Shown here: positions 44,144-50,678 of the stretch, piece after piece | Numbering within the stretch: position 1 is the first letter of the stretch | Layout of the letters: every line of letters begins with the position of its first letter | Assembly: GCA_051954695.1 (NCBI GenBank) | Contig: JBQCHL010000018.1 | Coordinates: 310,001 to 374,000 of the forward strand | Direction of reading: 5' to 3' | Length of the DNA stretch: 64,000 nucleotides | DNA from: Terrimonas_A sp051954695 | GTDB taxonomy: Bacteria > Bacteroidota > Bacteroidia > Chitinophagales > Chitinophagaceae | The notes under the pieces: generated by a model | What the model saw: the letters and a program-made list of their open reading frames with translations, nothing else | Databases searched by the model: none | What the model was told of the DNA's origin: nothing | Translations under genes and position numbers: made by a program

Positions 44144-45358
44144 ATGAACCCGACAACAAGCACTACCTCCTCGAGGGAAGTAGTCAATACTACAGTTTTC
44201 CCTATCCTGTTTACGATCAGTTTTGCTCATTTGCTGAATGATATGTTGCAATCGGTGATCCCTTCGATCTATCCGCTGATCAAGAGCAATCTGCATCTGA
44301 CGTTTTCACAAGTGGGATTGATCACTTTCACCTTTCAGATCACGGCTTCTTTATTACAACCTTTTGTGGGGCAATACACCGACAAATACCCCAGGCCTTA
44401 TTCACTGGCGATTGGTATGGGTTTTACGCTTGCTGGACTTGTTACCCTTTCACTGGCCACCAGTTTTATTGCGATACTGGCAGCAGTAGCGCTGATAGGA
44501 ATTGGCTCATCTATTTTCCATCCTGAAGCGTCACGGGTAGCGCATCTTGCGTCTGGTGGTAAACGCGGGCTGGCACAATCTATATTCCAGCTTGGCGGGA
44601 ATGCAGGCAGTGCGATCGGCCCCTTGCTAGCAGCTATTATTATTATACCGCATGGGCAAACGAATGTTATCTGGTTTGGTATTGCTGCTGTGCTGGGTAT
44701 TATTGTGTTATCGAAAATAGCGGTATGGTACAAGGAGCATCTTGTTTTGCGCGCTGCTAAAAAGAGCAATACAGAAATTGTTGACAATGGACTGTCTACT
44801 TCCAGGGTGGTTGTATCAATCGGCATCCTGCTGGTGCTGATCTTTTCCAAGTATTTTTATATGGCCAGTATGAGCAGTTATTTCACTTTTTATCTTATCG
44901 ATAAATTTCACCTCACTGTGCAGCAGTCACAATGGTACCTGTTCATCTTCCTCGGTTCTGTTGCTGCCGGCACTTTACTCGGTGGTCCGCTTGGAGATCG
45001 GTTTGGCCGGAAATATATTATCTGGATATCTATCCTTGGTGTAGCTCCATTTACCTTATTGCTCCCGCATGCAAACCTGTTCTGGACCGGCGTATTGTCT
45101 GCAATCATTGGTGTAGTGCTTGCATCTGCCTTCTCTGCCATCCTGGTGTATGCACAAGAGCTGGTGCCAGGTAAAGTAGGTATGATCGCAGGCCTGTTCT
45201 TCGGCTTTGCATTCGGCATGGGAGGGCTTGGCTCCGCATTGTTGGGAAAACTGGCTGATATGACCAGCATCGGCTATGTATTTAAGGTATGTGCTTACCT
45301 GCCGTTGATAGGCGTTATCACTGGTTTTTTACCTGGAATGAAAGGAAGGAGGTCTTAA
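44144..45358 (+). CDS. MFS transporter, fosmidomycin-resistance (Fsr) type
   Basis: Twelve-helix major facilitator. SFAHLLNDMLQSVIPSIYPLIKSNLHLTFSQVGLITF is the Fsr-family opening, followed by FVGQYTDKYPRPYSLAIGMG (motif A) and IGSSIFHPEASRVAHLASGGKRGLAQSIFQLGGNAGSAIGPL-like sequence diagnostic of the group. LGGPLGDRFGRKYIIW is the second motif A. 404 residues. Family members export drugs such as fosmidomycin, but the natural substrate is unknown. Paired with the GntR regulator. Overlaps the convergent kdsA by 4 bp. Confidence 0.9.
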   Translation: MNPTTSTTSSREVVNTTVFPILFTISFAHLLNDMLQSVIPSIYPLIKSNLHLTFSQVGLITFTFQITASLLQPFVGQYTDKYPRPYSLAIGMGFTLAGLVTLSLATSFIAILAAVALIGIGSSIFHPEASRVAHLASGGKRGLAQSIFQLGGNAGSAIGPLLAAIIIIPHGQTNVIWFGIAAVLGIIVLSKIAVWYKEHLVLRAAKKSNTEIVDNGLSTSRVVVSIGILLVLIFSKYFYMASMSSYFTFYLIDKFHLTVQQSQWYLFIFLGSVAAGTLLGGPLGDRFGRKYIIWISILGVAPFTLLLPHANLFWTGVLSAIIGVVLASAFSAILVYAQELVPGKVGMIAGLFFGFAFGMGGLGSALLGKLADMTSIGYVFKVCAYLPLIGVITGFLPGMKGRRS

Positions 45359-46176
45359 ACAAGCGCTTTTTTCAGTTTCACTAATTGTTCCAGCAGTCCT
45401 TCCAGCAAATCCAATCTCAGCATTGTTGCTCCATCGCTTAACGCTTTGGCCGGATCTGGATGGGTTTCAATAAAGAGTCCGTTTGCACCTGCAGCGATCG
45501 CAGCTTTTGCAATAGTAGCGATCAACTGTGGGTTGCCTCCTGTAATACCGCTTGTTTGATTGGGTTGTTGCAGGGAGTGGGTAACATCCATTACAACCGG
45601 TGTTTTATGTTCCTGCATCCAGGGAATATTGCGGTAATCCACTACCAGGTCCTGGTAGCCGAATGTGGTACCCCTTTCAGTGAGAATGATCTTTTGATTG
45701 CCAGTTTGCCTGATCTTTTCGACAGCAAATTTCATCGCAGGGCCACTGAGAAATTGTCCTTTTTTTACATTCACGACCTTGCCTGTTTCACCTGCGGCAT
45801 GTAACAGGTCTGTTTGCCGGCAAAGAAAAGCAGGGATCTGCAGGATATCTACATATTTGGCAGCTATGACAGCTTCTTCATGTGCATGTATATCTGAAGT
45901 GGTAGGCAGTTTATATTTTTCCCCGGTCTTTTTTACAAGAGCAAGGGCTGCTTCGTCACCAATACCGGTAAATGAATTAGCACTTGTACGGTTAGCCTTT
46001 CGGTAAGAAGATTTGAAAATATAGGGAATGCCCAGATTGCGGCACCAGCCTGATACTTTATCTGCCACTTCCATCACCAGTTCCTCGCTTTCCACTACAC
46101 AAGGGCCTGCTATCAGGAAAAAATTATTTTCATCATACGATTGACCTTTCACCAGGTCCTTTAAAAAGTTTTCCAT
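45355..46176 (-). CDS. kdsA: 3-deoxy-8-phosphooctulonate (KDO-8-phosphate) synthase
   Basis: Condenses phosphoenolpyruvate with arabinose 5-phosphate for lipopolysaccharide core synthesis. Signatures: FLIAGPCVVESEELVMEVA, FKSSYRKANRTSANSFTGIG, DIHAHEEAVIAAKYVDILQIPAFLCRQTDLL-type barrel strands, and LTERGTTFGYQDLVVDYR. Asn in KANRTS is present as in the family. 273 residues. Its promoter box TACCTTTG ends 4 nt before the ATG, so the transcript is probably leaderless. Divergent from tdh across a large palindrome. Confidence 0.96.
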   Translation of the reverse strand: MENFLKDLVKGQSYDENNFFLIAGPCVVESEELVMEVADKVSGWCRNLGIPYIFKSSYRKANRTSANSFTGIGDEAALALVKKTGEKYKLPTTSDIHAHEEAVIAAKYVDILQIPAFLCRQTDLLHAAGETGKVVNVKKGQFLSGPAMKFAVEKIRQTGNQKIILTERGTTFGYQDLVVDYRNIPWMQEHKTPVVMDVTHSLQQPNQTSGITGGNPQLIATIAKAAIAAGANGLFIETHPDPAKALSDGATMLRLDLLEGLLEQLVKLKKALV

Positions 46177-46180
46177 TCGG

Positions 46181-46188
46181 CAAAGGTA
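46181..46188 (-). promoter_or_regulatory. -7 box TACCTTTG of kdsA, leaderless
   Basis: Minus-strand exact match (46188-46181) ending 4 nt before the kdsA ATG at 46176. The GACTNNN heptads at 46203-46238 occupy the region where the -33 element would lie. Confidence 0.5.
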
Positions 46189-46202
46189 ATGAGTTAGGGC
46201 CG

Positions 46203-46238
46203 GACTCTTAACTACCGACTAAAGACTCCTGACTGCAA
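46203..46238. repeat. GACTNNN heptad array upstream of kdsA
   Basis: Five ACTNNNN units at exact 7-bp spacing (46204, 46211, 46218, 46225, 46232). The array runs into the left arm of the 46235-46298 palindrome. Confidence 0.8.
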
Positions 46239-46298
46239 AGATGGAAAGCCCTACGTCAAATTCCATTTGGAATTTGACGTAGGGCTTTCCATCTTTGC
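46235..46298. repeat. 31-bp perfect inverted repeat upstream of tdh
   Basis: Left arm 46235-46265, right arm 46268-46298, loop TT. The outer ends read CATCTTTGC outward on both strands, one base away from the -7 promoter consensus. The right arm ends 14 nt before the tdh ATG (46313). It lies between the divergent kdsA and tdh genes. Confidence 0.95.
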
Positions 46299-46312
46299 CT
46301 CAAATTCGCTTC

Positions 46313-47260
46313 ATGCAAAAAGAAAAGATTCTTGTCATAGGCGCCAGCGGACAGATTGGCGTTGAACTTACACTTGCTCTTCGTAAAATTTATGGTAACA
46401 ATAACGTGATCGCCTCCGATCTCAGGGAGCAAAACCCATTGCTGGAAGGTACTGGCCCTTATGTGAGCATGGATGTGATGAATAAGGAAATGCTTCATGT
46501 GCAGGTGATCCGCCAGAATATTACACAGATCTATTTACTGGCAGCCATTCTTTCTGCTACAGGTGAAAAGAACCCTAACCTTGCCTGGCACCTGAATATG
46601 CAGGGCTTGCTGAACGTACTGGATATTGCCCGGGAAGAAAATATACATAAAGTGTACTGGCCTTCTTCCATTGCAGTGTTTGGTCCGACCTCACCCAAGC
46701 AAAATTGCCCGCAGCAAACCATTATTGAACCTACTACGGTGTATGGTATCAGTAAATATGCGGGTGAGTTCTGGTGCAATTACTATTTCCAGCGTTTTGG
46801 CGTGGATGTAAGAAGCCTCCGTTATCCTGGTCTTATCTCTTATAAATCTGCGCCGGGTGGCGGCACTACGGATTATGCGGTGGAGATATTTCATGAAGCA
46901 CTGGAAGAGAAAAAGTATAAATGCTTTTTGAAAGAAGATACTTATTTGCCGATGATGTATATGCCCGATGCGATCCGGGCAACAATTGAACTGATGGAAG
47001 CACCAGCGAATAAGATAACTGTGCGCACCTCATACAATCTTTCTTCCATGAGTTTTTCTCCTAAAGAAATAGCGGCGGGGATAAAAAAACATATTCCTGA
47101 ATTTGCGATCAGCTACGAACCTGATTACCGCCAGGCCATTGCTGATAGCTGGCCTCAAAGCATTGATGACTCCACAGCCCGGAAAGATTGGGGTTGGAAA
47201 GAAGAATATGATCTTGATGCGATGATAAAGGATATGTTGGAGAATCTGAAGCAGGCGTAA
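46313..47260 (+). CDS. tdh: L-threonine 3-dehydrogenase, SDR/epimerase type
   Basis: NAD-dependent oxidation of threonine to 2-amino-3-ketobutyrate. It belongs to the extended SDR family rather than the zinc alcohol-dehydrogenase type. Cofactor loop ILVIGASGQIGVELTLALR, catalytic triad in WPSSIAVFGPT and TVYGISKYAGE (YxxxK), and the substrate-side RYPGLISYKSAPGGGTTDYAV and SYNLSSMSFSPKEIA specific to this TDH group. 315 residues from ATG 46313; the frame upstream runs into the palindrome. A CATCTTTG box at 46290-46297 inside the palindrome may be its promoter. Confidence 0.88.
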   Translation: MQKEKILVIGASGQIGVELTLALRKIYGNNNVIASDLREQNPLLEGTGPYVSMDVMNKEMLHVQVIRQNITQIYLLAAILSATGEKNPNLAWHLNMQGLLNVLDIAREENIHKVYWPSSIAVFGPTSPKQNCPQQTIIEPTTVYGISKYAGEFWCNYYFQRFGVDVRSLRYPGLISYKSAPGGGTTDYAVEIFHEALEEKKYKCFLKEDTYLPMMYMPDAIRATIELMEAPANKITVRTSYNLSSMSFSPKEIAAGIKKHIPEFAISYEPDYRQAIADSWPQSIDDSTARKDWGWKEEYDLDAMIKDMLENLKQA

Positions 47261-47263
47261 GAG

Positions 47264-47536
47264 CTATCGTACAATATCGAAACCCTGGAATTCCTGTAAG
47301 GGAAGGTTCTCCACGTGCACGCTGATGACTTTTGCTCTGGCTGGACCTTCCTGGCACCATTGAGCCAGGGCATCCAATTGGTCGGGCAAACCGGTGGCAA
47401 TGATGAATACAGAACCATCATCCTTGTTTTTTACTTCACCGGTAAGTCCAAGTTCTCTTGCTTTTTCTTTGGTCGATTGCCGGAAAAAAACTCCCTGTAC
47501 TTTTCCTTTTACCAGTATGGAAATGGTTTCGGGCAT
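47264..47536 (-). CDS. Acylphosphatase
   Basis: Small hydrolase of carboxyl-phosphate bonds. 90 residues: VKGKVQGVFFRQSTKEKARELG has the phosphate loop and catalytic Arg, and LTGEVKNKDDGSVFIIATG has the catalytic Asn. Ferredoxin-like fold, cytoplasmic. It starts 3 bp after the stop of the fRMsr gene on the same strand, so they are cotranscribed, and converges with tdh (3 bp gap). Confidence 0.93.
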   Translation of the reverse strand: MPETISILVKGKVQGVFFRQSTKEKARELGLTGEVKNKDDGSVFIIATGLPDQLDALAQWCQEGPARAKVISVHVENLPLQEFQGFDIVR

Positions 47537-47539
47537 ATA

Positions 47540-48013
47540 TCAAAAGGAAATAAGATCAACGATCTCTTCGAGATAGCGCTGATCAGTTTCATCAAACTGA
47601 TCCGTTTCCACACTATCAACATCCAGTACGCCGATCACTTCGCCATTGCGGATCACGGGCACTACTATTTCTGAACGGGAATGGCTACTGCAGGCAATAT
47701 GGCCGGGAAATTTTTCTACGTCGGGAACGATCAATGTTTTAGCCTGTGCCCAACTGGTGCCGCATACGCCACGGCCTTTGCTGATGCGCGTACAGGCCAC
47801 TGGTCCCTGGAAGGGAGCCAATATTAATTCACCCTGTTTCACTAAATAAAACCCTACCCATAACCAGCCGAATTGTTCTTTCAATGCAGCTACTGTATTA
47901 GCCAGGTTAGCTACTAAATCCGGTTCGCCTTCCAGCAAACCTTTGATCTGGGGGATCAGGGATTGATATTGTTCTTCTTTGGTACCTGTGTGGATGGATA
48001 AATCTTCTGCCAT
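47540..48013 (-). CDS. msrC: Free methionine-(R)-sulfoxide reductase (GAF domain)
   Basis: Reduces free methionine R-sulfoxide. A GAF-domain protein of 157 residues with the three family cysteines Cys74 (GPVACTRI), Cys84 (GRGVCGTSW) and Cys108 (GHIACSSHSRSE), the same spacing as in the E. coli enzyme. VFDIDS-type strand appears as VLDVDSVETDQFDETDQ. The box TATCTTTA (48025-48018) ends 4 nt upstream of the ATG, so it may be transcribed apart from the DinB gene before it. Role: repair of oxidised methionine. Confidence 0.93.
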   Translation of the reverse strand: MAEDLSIHTGTKEEQYQSLIPQIKGLLEGEPDLVANLANTVAALKEQFGWLWVGFYLVKQGELILAPFQGPVACTRISKGRGVCGTSWAQAKTLIVPDVEKFPGHIACSSHSRSEIVVPVIRNGEVIGVLDVDSVETDQFDETDQRYLEEIVDLISF

Positions 48014-48017
48014 GCTG

Positions 48018-48025
48018 TAAAGATA
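48018..48025 (-). promoter_or_regulatory. -7-like box TATCTTTA of msrC
   Basis: Minus strand, one base off TAnnTTTG, ending 4 nt before the start codon at 48013. Same geometry as kdsA and fmt. Confidence 0.4.
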
Positions 48026-48039
48026 CGAATATGGGCGCG

Positions 48040-48591
48040 CTAAAATTTCTTTGAAGGGTCTTTAATGCCGCTTCCCTGATTATACTGTTCAGACTGGCCA
48101 GGAGGAATAGACAGGCTTTTCCATGATTCTTTCCTGATCATCCTTCCGATGTAGACGATCTGCCCTACATGATAAGGGTAATGCGCCAATTGCCTGTTGA
48201 TCGCATCTATTACAGATAAAGCTTCCTTTCGTATATAGATCGTTTTCAAAAGATCATCTTCTTTCAATGATCCAAGTGTGTTCAACAGACAATCCCAGCC
48301 TTTTTCCCAGATATCTATCAACTGTTGCTTTGTATACGATGTATGATTGTTGAATTCCTCATCCCGCTGTCGCCAGGTTTTTTCACCATCTTCCGTTAAG
48401 AAATTGGTCCACCGGCTCAGCATATTACCTGATAAATGCTGAATGATCACTGCAATGCTATTGGATTCATCGCCTGTATGGTAATGAAAGTCTGCATCGT
48501 TCAACTGAGCAAAAGTCTTATCTCCAAGCTCTTTGTATTGCCTGAACCTTCTGATGGCAGTACTGAGATATTCTTTACCTATGGAGTTCAT
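48040..48591 (-). CDS. DinB-like/DUF1572 protein
   Basis: 183-residue four-helix bundle of the DinB superfamily. Motifs typical of the DUF1572 branch: YHTGDESNSIAVIIQHLSGNMLSRWTNFLTEDGEKTWR and QLAHYPYHVGQIVYIGRMI. The His residues in IIQHL and HYPYH are positioned to bind a metal. Possible roles are thiol transferases or hydrolases, but the substrate is unknown. Cytoplasmic. It follows ggt by 77 bp with a GACTNNN repeat between. Confidence 0.85.
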   Translation of the reverse strand: MNSIGKEYLSTAIRRFRQYKELGDKTFAQLNDADFHYHTGDESNSIAVIIQHLSGNMLSRWTNFLTEDGEKTWRQRDEEFNNHTSYTKQQLIDIWEKGWDCLLNTLGSLKEDDLLKTIYIRKEALSVIDAINRQLAHYPYHVGQIVYIGRMIRKESWKSLSIPPGQSEQYNQGSGIKDPSKKF

Positions 48592-48636
48592 AGTTTCCTT
48601 TTTACATCACAAAACTAAAACAATCTCTGATGTCAG

Positions 48637-48671
48637 GACTACCGACTGCCGACTATCGACTACCGAACTCA
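48637..48671. repeat. GACTNNN heptad array, five units, over the ggt stop
   Basis: Units GACTACC, GACTGCC, GACTATC, GACTACC, GAACTCA with exact 7-bp spacing. The last contains the minus-strand TGA of ggt (48669-48671). Confidence 0.85.
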
Positions 48672-50384
48672 GAACCCCTCTGCCGAATCATCCCCCCGTC
48701 TGTCTGCCACAGCTTCCAGTTTTCCTCCCGGCAAAACCCTGATCACTTCTGTTCTTCCAATAGCGCCGATGGACTTTAACTTATAACCCATTTTTTTCAA
48801 TGCTTCTGCAGTGGGCTCAGGAAATCCTTTTTCGATGCTGACTTCATCGGGTAGCCATTGATGATGGAATTTGGGTTTATCAACAGCATCCGTGGTGTTC
48901 AATCCAAACTCAATCACATTGACGAGGGTTTGAAATACGGAAGTAGGTATGGTAGTTCCGCCAGGTGTGCCCAATACCATGAAGGGTTGATCGTTCTTTA
49001 ACACAATAGTCGGCGTCATGGAGCTAAGCATTCTTTTTCCGGGAGCAATGGCATTGGCTTCACCACCGATAGCTCCATACATATTGGGTACCCCGGGTTT
49101 GATACTGAAATCATCCATTTCATCGTTCATGAAAAAACCTGCATCACCCACCACGGTGCGGCTGCCGTATGAGTTGTTAAGCGTCGTGGTTACGGCTACT
49201 GCATTGCCTTCTTTATCCAGTATGCTCAGGTGAGTAGTTTCCGGGCTCTCATACCCCGGGATGGTCCCCGGTGAAATAGCCGAGCTTATTCCGGCTTTAT
49301 CAGGGGAATAATCTTTCATTCTATCCTGCAGGTATTTATCGGAGGTCAGTTGTGCTACCGGTATTTTATAGAAATCCGCATCCCCCATAAATTTTGCACG
49401 ATCGGCATAAGCTCTGCGTTCTGCTTCTACCATCAGTTGTACGGCTTGCGGCGATTGGAAGCCCATAGATGTGATATTCCTGTTTTCAATCATTTTCATC
49501 ATCTGGTGCACCAGTAAGCCTCCGCTGCTGGGCATAGGCATGCCTACAATTTTATATCCTTTATAATCGAATACATGTGGTTCTCTTTTCCTGGCCTTAT
49601 AATTCTTCAGGTCTTCATACGTAATGATACCATGGCCGCGTTGCATTTCTTTTACGATCAGGCTGGCGGTACGGCCTTCATAAAAACCGGCAGCGCCATT
49701 GTCGCGGATGCGTTTTAGTGTATTAGCAAGGTCTTTTTGTATCAATATATCGCCTTCTTTCCAGGGGATGTCTTTTACAAAAACAGGCATTTTGGTATTG
49801 TATTTTTTCAGATCATCCTGCAGGCGGTTGAGTCCTGCTGCTTCTCTTGCTGTTATTTTAAATCCTTTTTCAGCAAGAAGGATAGCGGGAGCGATCAGTT
49901 TTTCAAAGGGAAGTTTGGCATAGGCTGCCGACTCAAATAAACCAGCTACGGTTCCAGGTACGCCGCTTGATAAATGGCCGTCCTGGCTTTTATCTGTTCT
50001 GGCATTGCCGGCAGAATCGATATACATATCACGGTACGCATTTTTAGGAGCTGTTTCACGATAATCCAATGTTATCAGTTGTCCGTTTGATAACCGGGCT
50101 ACCATAAAGCCACCACCACCGAGATTGCCTGCCTGTGGGTACACAACGGCAAGGGCGAGTTGCACTGCGATAGCTGCATCTACAGCATTGCCGCCTTGTT
50201 TTAATATTTCAATACCGGCTTTGCTGGCAAGTGGGTGGGCTGATACTACAGCGCCATTGCTGGTTTCCGTTTTTTTGGTAACGGAGTAGTTATAAGCATC
50301 AAAAGGGAGCCTGGCAGTTTTATTGGTCGTTTGACAGGAAACTACTAAGCAGGCTGCAAAAAAGAGTGATAGTAGAGTTCTCAT
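48669..50384 (-). CDS. ggt: Gamma-glutamyltranspeptidase, lipoprotein
   Basis: Cleaves and transfers gamma-glutamyl groups, chiefly glutathione and related peptides; periplasmic. An Ntn-hydrolase proenzyme: the processing site and nucleophile Thr are in YESPETTHLSILDKEGNAVAVT. AVDAAIAVQLALAVVYPQAGNLGGGGFMV and MPSSGGLLVHQMM are family motifs, and MLSSMTPTIV lies in the small subunit. The signal peptide ends in a lipobox (ACLVVSC), start at ATG 50384; the open frame extends 12 codons upstream through a basic stretch. 571 residues. Its stop codon is inside a heptad repeat. Confidence 0.95.
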   Translation of the reverse strand: MRTLLSLFFAACLVVSCQTTNKTARLPFDAYNYSVTKKTETSNGAVVSAHPLASKAGIEILKQGGNAVDAAIAVQLALAVVYPQAGNLGGGGFMVARLSNGQLITLDYRETAPKNAYRDMYIDSAGNARTDKSQDGHLSSGVPGTVAGLFESAAYAKLPFEKLIAPAILLAEKGFKITAREAAGLNRLQDDLKKYNTKMPVFVKDIPWKEGDILIQKDLANTLKRIRDNGAAGFYEGRTASLIVKEMQRGHGIITYEDLKNYKARKREPHVFDYKGYKIVGMPMPSSGGLLVHQMMKMIENRNITSMGFQSPQAVQLMVEAERRAYADRAKFMGDADFYKIPVAQLTSDKYLQDRMKDYSPDKAGISSAISPGTIPGYESPETTHLSILDKEGNAVAVTTTLNNSYGSRTVVGDAGFFMNDEMDDFSIKPGVPNMYGAIGGEANAIAPGKRMLSSMTPTIVLKNDQPFMVLGTPGGTTIPTSVFQTLVNVIEFGLNTTDAVDKPKFHHQWLPDEVSIEKGFPEPTAEALKKMGYKLKSIGAIGRTEVIRVLPGGKLEAVADRRGDDSAEGF

Positions 50385-50600
50385 ATGTTTTTTTCTCTTT
50401 ATTTTTTGTTTTTTCCCCATGGTTTTGGTTTCGGGACAAAAGATATTTGATTTCTGATTAATCGGTGTTTTTGTATGATTGAAAAATCATGCGGGTTGAA
50501 TTAGCTACAGCTATTAGTTGTTGCCGCGGGCATAGGTGCTTCGGTGTGCAAGATATTGTATTACCCGAAAGTAAAACAATGTGCAAAATGGTAGGCTGGA

Positions 50601-50641
50601 GGCGGGGGAGGGAGGGCCCCGCAGGGAGACTTCAGACTCCC
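50601..50641 (+). other. G-quadruplex-prone G-tracts and short hairpin upstream of the PIG-L gene
   Basis: Four G-tracts of at least three (50604-50608, 50610-50612, 50614-50616, 50624-50626) with loops of 1, 1 and 7 nt fit the G3+N1-7 rule. Directly after, GGGAG (50624-50628) and CTCCC (50637-50641) can pair, and AGACTTC AGACTCC is a short heptad repeat. It lies 38 nt upstream of the ATG at 50679. The rest of the 294-bp gap back to 50384 shows no gene. Confidence 0.5.
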
Positions 50642-50678
50642 GCTTCAAAGAGCTATATTCGCTGAATATTTTTACCAG

